A DNA stretch of 32,765 nt, taken from assembly GCA_945898185.1 (NCBI GenBank), contig CAMDHP010000015.1:1-32765 (forward strand), given 5' to 3'. This DNA is from Akkermansia muciniphila (lineage in GTDB: Bacteria > Verrucomicrobiota > Verrucomicrobiia > Opitutales > Opitutaceae). A program made the translations under genes and the position numbers. Every line of letters begins with the position of its first letter. The first letter of the stretch is position 1. Shown here in pieces: positions 7,722 through 15,522 of this stretch. A model generated the notes under the pieces. It saw only the letters and a program-made list of their open reading frames with translations. It was not told the origin of the DNA and ran no database searches.

Positions 7722-9932
7722 CTACGGTTGTTTGGCGGCCTGGACGCGCTGACCGGCACTGGCGAGGAAGTAAGACTGGGCGGAGAACAGCGGCGCATTC
7801 GCCGGGCGGGGCATGGGCAGGTAGCCACCTCCGGCGGAGAGCAGGCGGGCGGAATCGTTATCCTGAAGCTCGATGGCGAAAAGCTCCTCGATCACCCAGC
7901 GTCTCAGCGCAGGATCAAGCAGGGGGAAAACCACCTCGATGCGGCGGAAAAAGTTACGCGGCATCCAGTCGGCGCTGCCGGTGTAGACGTCGGGCTCGCC
8001 GCCGTCGTTGTGGAAATAAAAGGCGCGGATGTGTTCGAGAAAACGGCCGACGATTGAGCGCACGCGGATGTTTTCGCTCAAGCCCGGCAGCCCCGGCACG
8101 AGGCAGCAGACGCCGCGCACGATCAGGTCTATCTGCACGCCGGCCTGCGATGCCTCGTAAAGGGCGTCAATCACCGGCTGGTCGACCAATGAGTTCATCT
8201 TGGCCATGATGCGGGCGGGGCGGCCAGCGGCGGCATTCGCGGCCTCGCGGCGGATCAACTCGATGACGCGCCGGTGCAGGGTAAACGGCGCGATCAGCAG
8301 GTGCGTAAAGTGCGGCGAGCGGCCGAGACCAGTGAGCGTGTTAAACAGTGCGGCGGCGTCGGCGGTGAGGACCTCGCGCGAGGTGAAATGGCTGAGGTCG
8401 GTGTAGATCTTGGCGGTGCGCGGGTTGTAGTTGCCGGTGCCGAGGTGGACGTAGCGGCGGAGTTTGCCGTCGGATTCGCGGCGCACGACGAGAGCCACCT
8501 TGCAGTGGGTTTTATGCCCGATCAGGCCGTAAACCACATGCACGCCGGCCTCCTCGAGCTGGCGAGCCCACTGGATGTTATTGGCCTCGTCGAAGCGGGC
8601 TTTCAGCTCGACCAGCGCGGTGACTTGTTTTCCCTGGCGGGAGGCCTCGATGAGCGCCTTCACGAAGGGCGAGTCTCCACTGGTACGGTAGAGGGTTTGC
8701 TTGATCGCGAGAACCTGCGGATCACGCGCGGCTTGCTCGACAAAATCCACCACGGGCTGGAAGGAATCGTAGGGATGATGCAGAAGCACATCGCGCTCCC
8801 GCAGGGTCTCGAAAATCGCGGCGGGTTCGCGCAGGGGCGAGATGTTGGCCGGGATGAAGTTCGGGTATTTGAGATCTGGCCGGTCAATATCGGCTAGCGC
8901 CATGAGGCGAAGCAGGTTGATCGGGCCATCTAGCCTGAAAACGTATTCGTGCGACAAGGACAGATGATCGCACAGCGTGGCGAAAATCCGGTCGTCCACG
9001 CCGTCCTCGATTTCGAGGCGCACGGCGGCGCCGCGGCGGAGGTTGCGCAACTCCTCCTCGATTTTCTTGAGCAGGTTTTCCGCCTCCTCGTCGTCAATGT
9101 AGAGGTCGCTGTTGCGGGTGACGCGGAAGGCATGAGCGCCGTGAATAACGTAGCCGGGGAAGAGCTCGCCAGCGCAGAGCTTGATAATCTCGGTGAGAAA
9201 AATGTGGCGGTGGGTGGTGGCCCCATCGGCTTCGATGCGCACGAAGCGAGGAAGGATGCGCGGCACGGGCAAAATGGCGAAGTGCCGCTCCAGCTCGGGC
9301 GTGGCGGGATCGTCGAGCGAGACGACGACATTGAGCGTCTTGTTGCCCAGATGGGGGAACGGGTGCGACTGATCGAGGGCGAGAGGGGTTAGCACCGGGC
9401 TCACCTGACCCTCGAAATAGGATCGAACCCAGGCGAGTTCCACGGCGGAGAGGTCGGCGGGCTTGACGAAGGAGATGCCCTCGGCGGCAAGGGCGGGCAC
9501 GAGTTCGTGGTGCCAGACGTGGTATTGATCCTCGACCAGCGAGGCGACGACCGAGTGGATGCGGCGGAGCTGCTCGCGGGGGCCAAGGGTGTCCACTCCG
9601 CCGGACGGGAGGACATCGTTATCCACTTGCTGGATGAGCCCAGCGACGCGGATCTCGAAAAACTCGTCGAGGTTGCTGCAGACGATGGCGAGGAACTTGA
9701 CCCGCTCGAGCAGCGGGTGGCGGGCGTTGCGGGCCTGCTCAAGCACACGACGGTTGAAGGCGAGCCACGAGAGCTCCCGGTTGAAGTAGGCGGCTTTGGT
9801 CGGGCGGGTGGAGCGGGTGATGGGTGCAGGGCGGTTACGCGGCGTGCTCACCGGCTCATCGCCCTTTGCCCGGACAGCTGGGGTGGCCAACTTTGGCGAA
9901 CGGGGAGAGGAGGTGCGGCGCGGCGTTGGCAT
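7722..9932 (-). CDS. ppk1: Polyphosphate kinase 1
   Basis: PPK1 reversibly polymerises the gamma-phosphate of ATP into inorganic polyphosphate. The 736-residue product shows the whole family pattern. After about 45 variable basic/Pro-rich residues come [19 protein letters not shown] (49-67), then [19 protein letters not shown] (80-98). The head domain contains [12 protein letters not shown]. The catalytic region has HKTHCK, where His476 matches the phosphohistidine His435 of E. coli, and [11 protein letters not shown], where His496 matches His454. [15 protein letters not shown] is near the end. The N-terminal extension is longer than in E. coli (688 residues) and looks disordered. No ppx lies beside it. 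The gene is followed at some distance on the same strand by no partner, and it appears to be a single transcription unit or the end of the minus-strand run. Confidence 0.97.
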   Translation of the reverse strand: MPTPRRTSSPRSPKLATPAVRAKGDEPVSTPRNRPAPITRSTRPTKAAYFNRELSWLAFNRRVLEQARNARHPLLERVKFLAIVCSNLDEFFEIRVAGLIQQVDNDVLPSGGVDTLGPREQLRRIHSVVASLVEDQYHVWHHELVPALAAEGISFVKPADLSAVELAWVRSYFEGQVSPVLTPLALDQSHPFPHLGNKTLNVVVSLDDPATPELERHFAILPVPRILPRFVRIEADGATTHRHIFLTEIIKLCAGELFPGYVIHGAHAFRVTRNSDLYIDDEEAENLLKKIEEELRNLRRGAAVRLEIEDGVDDRIFATLCDHLSLSHEYVFRLDGPINLLRLMALADIDRPDLKYPNFIPANISPLREPAAIFETLRERDVLLHHPYDSFQPVVDFVEQAARDPQVLAIKQTLYRTSGDSPFVKALIEASRQGKQVTALVELKARFDEANNIQWARQLEEAGVHVVYGLIGHKTHCKVALVVRRESDGKLRRYVHLGTGNYNPRTAKIYTDLSHFTSREVLTADAAALFNTLTGLGRSPHFTHLLIAPFTLHRRVIELIRREAANAAAGRPARIMAKMNSLVDQPVIDALYEASQAGVQIDLIVRGVCCLVPGLPGLSENIRVRSIVGRFLEHIRAFYFHNDGGEPDVYTGSADWMPRNFFRRIEVVFPLLDPALRRWVIEELFAIELQDNDSARLLSAGGGYLPMPRPANAPLFSAQSYFLASAGQRVQAAKQP

Positions 9933-10031
9933 GGGAATGGATAAGAAACGGAAAGGAGAGCAATGACGGGTCTGGCGTAAGAAAACCAGTTTTTTGGCGG
10001 GTGTAACGGGTTTGTGACTTTGAGCGCGGAG

Positions 10032-10508
10032 TCAGGGTTGGCTCGCGCGGAGAGCGGCGAGGTCGTCGTCCTCGCTGGCTGTTTCGCGCCACGAATCATC
10101 CTCAGCAAAGACGCCATCAAGCAGGCGGCGTGCCTCGGGTAAATCGCCGAGCAGGCAGGCGTAGCAGGCGAGATTATAGGCGACGAGAAGGGACGGCTTA
10201 TCAATCAAACGTGCGCCGGTCAGCAGGGTGTCGCGGGCTTCTTCGATCCGCTTCAATTCACGCAACGCGTAGGCCCAAGCGATCCACGGGCGCTCCTCGG
10301 TATTATCGCAGGCGACGAGCTCCGGAGCGCGTGCGATGACCTCCGCCCAGTCCTCCTCGAGCATGGCAAGTTCCAGCCTCAACGCCGAGGCGGCGGGGGA
10401 GGCGCGATCCTCGGAGCCGAGGCTTTCGAGTTCGGCGCGGGCCTCGGGGATCATGCCGAGCTGGAGGTAGCCGGCGGCGTAGGCGAGGTGGGTGGCCGTT
10501 GGGTTCAT
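10032..10508 (-). CDS. TPR-like helical repeat protein
   Basis: The 158-residue product consists of repeated helix pairs with TPR-style spacing. Examples are AYAAGYLQLGMIPEARAELESL, split over residues 9-30, and NLACYACLLGDLPEARRLLDGV, near residues 118-139. These match the TPR pattern of small residues at A8/A20 and a terminal Pro. TPR proteins are protein-interaction scaffolds; no enzyme motif is present. The ATG at 10508 was chosen because the in-frame extension to 10568 is Pro-rich and outside the repeat pattern. There is no signal peptide. It lies 99 bases upstream of ppk1 on the same strand, so cotranscription is possible, but the partner is unknown. Confidence 0.75.
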   Translation of the reverse strand: MNPTATHLAYAAGYLQLGMIPEARAELESLGSEDRASPAASALRLELAMLEEDWAEVIARAPELVACDNTEERPWIAWAYALRELKRIEEARDTLLTGARLIDKPSLLVAYNLACYACLLGDLPEARRLLDGVFAEDDSWRETASEDDDLAALRASQP

Positions 10509-10568
10509 GGCGCGAGGATGCGGGGCGGGTCCGAGACTCGGAAGGGGAAACGTCGGGTTGCAAAACAA

Positions 10569-10594
10569 AGCCGCGCCCCGGAAAGGGCGCGGCT
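10569..10594 (-). terminator. Intrinsic terminator, minus strand
   Basis: A perfect 10-bp stem, AGCCGCGCCC (10569-10578) with GGGCGCGGCT (10585-10594), has a 6-nt loop. Read on the minus strand it is followed by TTGTTTTGC, a fair U-tract. It ends minus-strand transcripts coming from the isomerase side and separates them from the TPR gene. Confidence 0.8.
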
Positions 10595-10622
10595 AAAATC
10601 CCGGCGGGAGATGCGGCGGGTA

Positions 10623-10730
10623 TTACTGGAGGCTCAAGCGGTGGTTATAGCCGAACGCACCGGCGCCGGCGACGGCGACGTTGAAGGTGCGTTGGGCGGC
10701 GGGAGCGACGGAGGCGGTTTTCTTCGTAAT
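10623..10730 (-). pseudogene. Orphan 3' coding fragment before the terminator
   Basis: On the minus strand a short frame with strong GC3 bias encodes QRTFNVAVAGAGAFGYNH and ends RLSLQ-stop. It has no ATG, GTG or TTG start; the only candidate is a rare ATT, and a stop lies seven codons before that. The stop is 29 bases before the 10-bp terminator hairpin, the position expected for a genuine gene end. It could be the remains of the C-terminal strand of a surface protein, or of a Rossmann-type N-terminus (VAVAGAGAFG). It is too short to decide. Confidence 0.3.
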
Positions 10731-10765
10731 TGGAGGGGGACTTTATGGGTTACTGAAAAACGAGC

Positions 10766-11503
10766 TCAGGCGCGGCCCCACTTTTTCAGTTGTTCAAGGG
10801 AGAGACGGACGGATTCGAGCGGATCGTGTTTGTAGTGCTCGACCTCGATTATCTGCCACTCGGCCGCGCCCACGGAGTCTATGGCGGCGAAGAGGGCGGG
10901 GAAGTCCACCGGACCGGTCCCGAGTTCCTGGCTGTCCTTGAGGTGGACGAGGCGGCAGCGGGTGCCGAGACGGCGGAGGAAATGGGCGGGATCGTGGCCG
11001 GCGAACTTCACCCAATAGACATCCACCTCGGCCCCAAGGTGGGCGGGGGCGGCGGCGTCGAGCAGATGCTCGAAGGCGGACTGTCCAAGATCCGTGGCGA
11101 GCTCGCCGTCGTGATTGTGGTAGTGGAGGTGCAAACCGTAGCCACGCAGGCGGGCTCCGATGGCACCGAGCTCGCGACCGAATTCAGCCGCGGAACCCGC
11201 GTTGGCGAAGAGCTCTTTCGGCATCCACGGGCAGATGATGTGGCGGCTGCCGAGGCGATGCGCATCCACGGCGAGGTTGGTGAGATTCCCGCGCAGAGCA
11301 TCAATGCCGACGTGAATGCCGGAGCACTGCAGGCCGGCGGCCTTGAGTGCGGCGGCGGCACCGGCTGCGTCGAGGTTGCCGTAGCCGGCGGTTTCAACGC
11401 CTTGAAAACCGAAGCTGGCGAGTTTGGCGACGGTGCCGGCGAAGTCCTTGGCGATATGCTCGCGGACGGACCAGAGCTGAACGGAGACGGGTATTTTAGA
11501 CAT
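10766..11503 (-). CDS. Sugar phosphate isomerase/epimerase-like TIM-barrel protein
   Basis: The 245-residue product belongs to the xylose isomerase-like/AP endonuclease 2 TIM-barrel superfamily. It starts MSKIPVSVQLWSVREHIAKD, typical of this group, and carries GFQGVETAGY (32-41), HLHYHNHDGE (125-134), GAEVDVYW (157-164), LVHLKDS (185-191) and IIEVEHY (218-224). These supply the metal-binding Glu, Asp and His residues. Relatives isomerise or epimerise sugars and inositol derivatives; the substrate is not predictable here. The ATG at 11503 gives the family N-terminus. The next gene upstream on the same strand is an alpha/beta hydrolase 100 bases away. The pair could be a small carbohydrate-related unit, which is inference. 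Confidence 0.88.
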   Translation of the reverse strand: MSKIPVSVQLWSVREHIAKDFAGTVAKLASFGFQGVETAGYGNLDAAGAAAALKAAGLQCSGIHVGIDALRGNLTNLAVDAHRLGSRHIICPWMPKELFANAGSAAEFGRELGAIGARLRGYGLHLHYHNHDGELATDLGQSAFEHLLDAAAPAHLGAEVDVYWVKFAGHDPAHFLRRLGTRCRLVHLKDSQELGTGPVDFPALFAAIDSVGAAEWQIIEVEHYKHDPLESVRLSLEQLKKWGRA

Positions 11504-11603
11504 GGTTGTATTTGGGGAAGACCATTCAAATCCATGGCCGCGCGCCACCGTCATCGCAATGGAAAGAAACTGGAATAGAACGGCACGAAACTAGACTTTA
11601 ACG

Positions 11604-12422
11604 TCACGCGCAGCGATGGCCCGCGAGCCACGCCAGCAAGGCCGCGCCCCAAGGGAGATTCGCGCCGAGGCCGCTGCCGTGCACGTCGCCCTCGGTGAGC
11701 AGCAACGTGGCGGGAACGCGGTGGGCGGTAAGCGCGGCGTAAAGGGCGAGGGAGTTGGCCGAGGGCACGCAGCCGTCGAACTGTTCGTGGGTGATAAACA
11801 TGGGCGGGGTTTGCGCGGTGACGGCTTTCTCAACAGAAAGCCGAAGTGCGAGCGCAGGGTCGGCGGGGACGCCGAGAAGGTTGTCGCGCGAGCCGAAGTG
11901 CGACCACGGTTCGACGAGCGAGACGACAGGGTAGATGAGCGCGGCAAGGTCGGCGTGGGCACTGAGCGCGTCGAGTTCATCACCGGCGAGACCGGCCGGG
12001 TGGGCGGGCTGGGTGGCGACGGTGCCGGCGAGGTGTCCGCCGGCGGAGAAGCCCATTACGCCGACGCGGTCCGCGTGCAGACCGTGGACGGTGGCGAGGC
12101 GGCGGAGGTGGCGCATGGCGCGCTGGGCATCAATGAGCGGCACCGGGTGAAGGCTCGGGGCGTGGCGGTATTCGAGCACGGCGGCGGCGATGCCGTGGGT
12201 GGCTAAAAACTGGGCTGGGCGATGACCCTCCTTGGGCGTGGAGACCATGCCGTAGCCGCCGCCGGGGAGGACCAGGATGGTCTGGCCGGTGCGGTATTCC
12301 TCGCTTGGCAGGTAATAGGTGAGGCGGGGCAGGACGCCGTCTTCAGGGCCGGCGAGGGGAGTGCGGCCGGCGGGCCAGACGGCGATGCTTTGAGGTAGGT
12401 TTATCGAAGGGGTGGTTTCCAT
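11604..12422 (-). CDS. Alpha/beta hydrolase, esterase/acetylxylan-esterase-like
   Basis: The product is 272 residues from the ATG at 12422; an in-frame ATG at 12440 would add six. It shows the alpha/beta-hydrolase pattern of the BD-FAE/acetylxylan-esterase type. The oxyanion strand is LVLPGGGYGMVSTPKEG (50-66), the nucleophile elbow is GFSAGGH with Ser126, and likely acid and base are Asp216 (EQFDGCVP) and His249 (GDVHGSGLG). No signal peptide is visible, so it is probably cytoplasmic. Family members remove acyl groups from sugars or small esters. Its neighbour downstream on the same strand is the sugar isomerase-like gene, consistent with carbohydrate use but not proof of it. Confidence 0.87.
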   Translation of the reverse strand: METTPSINLPQSIAVWPAGRTPLAGPEDGVLPRLTYYLPSEEYRTGQTILVLPGGGYGMVSTPKEGHRPAQFLATHGIAAAVLEYRHAPSLHPVPLIDAQRAMRHLRRLATVHGLHADRVGVMGFSAGGHLAGTVATQPAHPAGLAGDELDALSAHADLAALIYPVVSLVEPWSHFGSRDNLLGVPADPALALRLSVEKAVTAQTPPMFITHEQFDGCVPSANSLALYAALTAHRVPATLLLTEGDVHGSGLGANLPWGAALLAWLAGHRCA

Positions 12423-12690
12423 AAGGACGGAGGAGTGCACGGCCTATTACCGGCCTCAAGCCAAGAGGACGGTTGCAGTCCGGCTGCCCTTTGGAATTCT
12501 TTCGCTCGGGCCGCGGCGGGATGCGGAATCGAAGCGAACACGAGGCGGAGCGATCAGCTTAAATTCAGAATTGGGGAAACAAGGGCTTTCCATTTGGCAG
12601 CAAGGAGCGAGAGCAGCGCGTAAATTACCCTCGTGCCGAAATGTCCCACCTTGGCTTGACCCTTTTCCCGGTTAAAGCGAAGGGTGGGGC

Positions 12691-14154
12691 ATGTTGCCCA
12701 GCGTCCTGATCGTTGATGATGAGAAGCACACCCGCGAAGGCCTCCGGCAGGCATTGGAGGACACCTACGACGTGGCCGTGGCTGCGAACGCGGATGAGGC
12801 GTTTAACTTGCTCGATGCCCAGCCCTTCGACGCGATCTTAACCGACCTGCGGATGCCGGGCAAATCCGGGCTTAAGGTGATAGACAAGGCACTCGCCCTT
12901 TCGCAGCGGCCGGCGGTTATCATGATGACGGCGTATGGAAATATTGATACGGCGGTCGAAGCTATGAAACGCGGCGCGGTGGATTTCCTGACCAAACCGG
13001 TGAATCTGGAGCGCCTCGAAGTCCTCCTGCAACGCGCGCTGAAGTCCAAGACGCTCGAAGTCGAGGTAAAGCAACTCCACGAACGGCTTGATACGAAGTT
13101 CAGCTTTGGCGGCATTATCGGCCACTCCGAGGCATTGCACCGGTTGACCGAGCAAGTGCGCCTCGTTGCATCCTCGAAAGCGACCATCCTCCTCGAAGGC
13201 GAGAGCGGCACGGGCAAAGAACTCATCGCCCAAGCGGTGCATCAGGTGAGTCCGCGCTCCCGTGGTCCGTTCGTCGCGGTGCACTGCGCAGCGCTTTCGG
13301 AAAATCTGCTCGAAAGCGAACTCTTTGGCCACGAACGCGGCGCCTTCACCGGCGCGACGGAGCGCCGCCTCGGACGCTTCGAGACGGCGGACGGCGGCAC
13401 CCTTTTTCTCGATGAGATCGGCGAAATCACCGCCTCCACCCAGGTGAAGCTTCTGCGTTTTTTGGAGACACGCACCATCGAGCGCGTCGGCGGCGGAAAA
13501 CCGATCGCCCTCGACGTGCGCCTCGTGGCCGCGACCAACCGCAACCTCGAGCGCATGGTCGGCGATGGAAAGTTTCGCGAAGACCTCTTTTTCCGGCTCA
13601 ACGTAGTTCGTCTCGTGATGCCGCCGCTGCGCGAACGTGCGGATGACATCCCGCTGCTGCTGGCGCACTACCTTAAATTTTTCGCCAAGGAGAATGGCAC
13701 ACCGCCGCCTAATGTGGAGGCTGGCGCATTGCGCACGCTCTGTGCCTATCGCTGGCCGGGCAATATCCGCGAGCTGCGGAATTTTTGTGAGAACGCGGTG
13801 GTGATGCATCGCGGCGGCAAGCTTACCGAATACGATATTGATCCCCGCTACCGAGAGAACGCCCCCTGGCCTGCGGCCGCGAACGGCAGCAACGGCGGAC
13901 TGACCGCCAACACGGCGTCTGGCGCGGTTGCGGCCCCGGCGGAAGGGTTGACGACGCGCCGGCCCGCACCGCTGGCCCTGCCCGGCCCGGCGGGGTCGTC
14001 GCTCTCGTTGGAGGCCAACGAAAAAAGGCTGCTGCGCGAGGCTCTGCTGAAATCGCGAGGGAACCGCACCGAGGCGGCGAAATTAATGGGCGTGAGCCGC
14101 CGCACCCTGCATCGGAAAATTTCCCAGTGGCCGGAGCTGGATACGCTGGATTAA
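12691..14154 (+). CDS. Sigma-54-dependent response regulator (NtrC family)
   Basis: A two-component activator of 487 residues with three domains. The receiver domain (1-115) has DD at 9-10, phosphoacceptor Asp52 in TDLRMP and Lys102 in TKP. The AAA+ domain (about 138-375) has Walker A GESGTGKE (170-177), the sigma-54 contact loop GAFTGA (217-222), Walker B GTLFLDEIGE (236-245), DLFFRLNV (298-305) and WPGNIREL (355-362). A Fis-type helix-turn-helix lies at 445-480 (RTEAAKLMGVSRRTLHRKI). An Ala/Pro/Gly-rich linker (388-440) joins the last two and is unusually long. No histidine kinase gene is adjacent, so it is an orphan regulator in this window. A convincing sigma-54 site was not found nearby. 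The start at 12691 puts the receiver domain at the N-terminus. Confidence 0.94.
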   Translation: MLPSVLIVDDEKHTREGLRQALEDTYDVAVAANADEAFNLLDAQPFDAILTDLRMPGKSGLKVIDKALALSQRPAVIMMTAYGNIDTAVEAMKRGAVDFLTKPVNLERLEVLLQRALKSKTLEVEVKQLHERLDTKFSFGGIIGHSEALHRLTEQVRLVASSKATILLEGESGTGKELIAQAVHQVSPRSRGPFVAVHCAALSENLLESELFGHERGAFTGATERRLGRFETADGGTLFLDEIGEITASTQVKLLRFLETRTIERVGGGKPIALDVRLVAATNRNLERMVGDGKFREDLFFRLNVVRLVMPPLRERADDIPLLLAHYLKFFAKENGTPPPNVEAGALRTLCAYRWPGNIRELRNFCENAVVMHRGGKLTEYDIDPRYRENAPWPAAANGSNGGLTANTASGAVAAPAEGLTTRRPAPLALPGPAGSSLSLEANEKRLLREALLKSRGNRTEAAKLMGVSRRTLHRKISQWPELDTLD

Positions 14155-14276
14155 AATGCCGGACGGCGGGTAGCCGCGTGTCCGCCCTGCGACCTTGCGG
14201 CCTGCTACCTTTGCATTTGCCAGCCGTCCTGCGAAAGAGCAACAACAGCACGTAATCCTTCCACCCCATTTTCACT

Positions 14277-15149
14277 ATGCTTCGTGCCCTCTCCCTTATT
14301 TTTCTGGCGTCATGTGTGAGCGGTCTGGCGCTTGCCGCGCCGATCAGATTCGTCGGATCGGACCTTTTGCTGGGCCAAGTGGACGTGGATATGCAGAAAT
14401 TCGCGAAGGCGAACGACCTTGATATCAGCTTTGATCTTCAGGGAAGCCGACTGGGGTTGGAGGCCTTGCAAGCTAAGACGGCGGATCTCGGGGTGCTCGT
14501 GTTTGGGGCGGATGCGATCAAGCCAGGGCCCGAGTTCACCAGCATCGTGGTGGGTTATCTCACCACGGTGATTGCCGTGCCCGAGACGCTGCCGCTCTCG
14601 CAGGTAACTTATGACCAAATGGCATCGATTTTCGGTGCGCATGAGCAGAACGATGTGCGGCGCTGGGCGGATGCGGGAGTGTTGGGCTCGCAGGCCCAGC
14701 GCAGCATTCTGTTGGTGGCGGCGGGCCGCCGTGCGGGCCTATCGCTGGACATCTTTCGTTACGCCGTGCTGACGAAACCTGAACTGAAGCCCACGGTATT
14801 GATTTTCGACGATGCGCTGTCGGCGGCGGCGCGCATAACGAGTGAGGAGGGCGGTATCGCGCTGTTGCCGGCGGCGCCGCGTGCGGACGGTAAGTTGAAG
14901 GTCCTGTTGCTGGCTAAAGGGGCCAAAGATGTGGCTTACGGACCCACGGCGGAAAACCTGCACAGCGGTGACTATCCGCTCCGGTTGCCGATCTACTTGG
15001 TCTTTCGTAAAGGCGACGCGCCGCGACTGGGCTTTGTGATCAAGCATCTGCTGGCGGACGAAACGGTGCCGGTGCTGAACGCGTCCGGAGTGACGCCGTT
15101 GCCGACGCAAGCGCGTAACCAGGTGCTCTTTGATTTGGAAACCATGTGA
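14277..15149 (+). CDS. PstS-like periplasmic substrate-binding protein
   Basis: The 290-residue product starts with a signal peptide (MLRALSLIFLASCVSGLALA, then APIRF). It has the layout of the phosphate/PstS-like binding-protein fold: IRFVGSDLLLG near the mature N-terminus, a GSRLGLEAL segment, DLGVLVFGAD, a hinge LTTVIAVPETLPLSQVTYDQ split over about 91-110, and GIALLPAA in the second lobe. No pstC, pstA or pstB gene follows, so it is a stand-alone binding protein here. Similar orphan proteins occur as sensors or in envelope processes. Ligand identity is unknown; phosphate is suggested only by the fold. It lies 122 bases after the sigma-54 activator on the same strand, which allows but does not show a regulatory link. 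Confidence 0.75.
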   Translation: MLRALSLIFLASCVSGLALAAPIRFVGSDLLLGQVDVDMQKFAKANDLDISFDLQGSRLGLEALQAKTADLGVLVFGADAIKPGPEFTSIVVGYLTTVIAVPETLPLSQVTYDQMASIFGAHEQNDVRRWADAGVLGSQAQRSILLVAAGRRAGLSLDIFRYAVLTKPELKPTVLIFDDALSAAARITSEEGGIALLPAAPRADGKLKVLLLAKGAKDVAYGPTAENLHSGDYPLRLPIYLVFRKGDAPRLGFVIKHLLADETVPVLNASGVTPLPTQARNQVLFDLETM

Positions 15150-15218
15150 CTTTTCTTCATTCTTTTTAAAATACCTGTTGACCATGGCTCAGCGTCCTCC
15201 TTTCTCCTCCTTTCTCAC

Positions 15219-15294
<76 letters not shown>

Positions 15295-15307
15295 TTTCGT
15301 TAGTAAG

Positions 15308-15339
15308 CCCCGGAATCCCAGAAGACTCCGGGGTTTTTT
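15308..15339 (+). terminator. Intrinsic terminator after tRNA-Gly
   Basis: Stem CCCCGGA (15308-15314) pairs with TCCGGGG (15327-15333) around a 12-nt loop. It is followed by six T (15334-15339) and a further TTTTT after one G. Confidence 0.88.
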
Positions 15340-15522
15340 GTTTTTAAAAATCGCCCGCGAGTGAGAACAAAGTTGGGCAAAAGTGAGAACATGACGCTCG
15401 GCTGAGCTATCGTCGTTGAGTCGCAGGGGCCGAATCCCGTCACTTACGCTACAATGAGCCTATCCCCCGCAGAAGCTCCTCAATCCGCATTATATACCCA
15501 GAACAGGACTACCTCGTCCCGG
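15340..15522. other. Spacer with short direct repeats, possible IS terminus
   Basis: It contains AGTGAGAACA twice, starting at 15360 and 15382, 22 bases apart with AAAGTTGGGCAAA between them. Closely spaced direct repeats of this kind are found at the ends of some insertion sequences, such as IS21-type, but no transposase or second end is present. The rest of the stretch holds nothing I can identify. Confidence 0.35.

Noticed and set aside
14200-14276. Possible sigma-54 (-24/-12) promoter before the PstS-like gene
   Set aside because: TTGCA is present, but the upstream GG is 12 bases from the GC instead of 10 and the rest of the -24 element does not match.
15420-15460. tRNA-like remnant (GGGGCCGAATCCCGT) after tRNA-Gly
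   Set aside because: It resembles a T arm superficially, but no acceptor or anticodon stem can be drawn around it.
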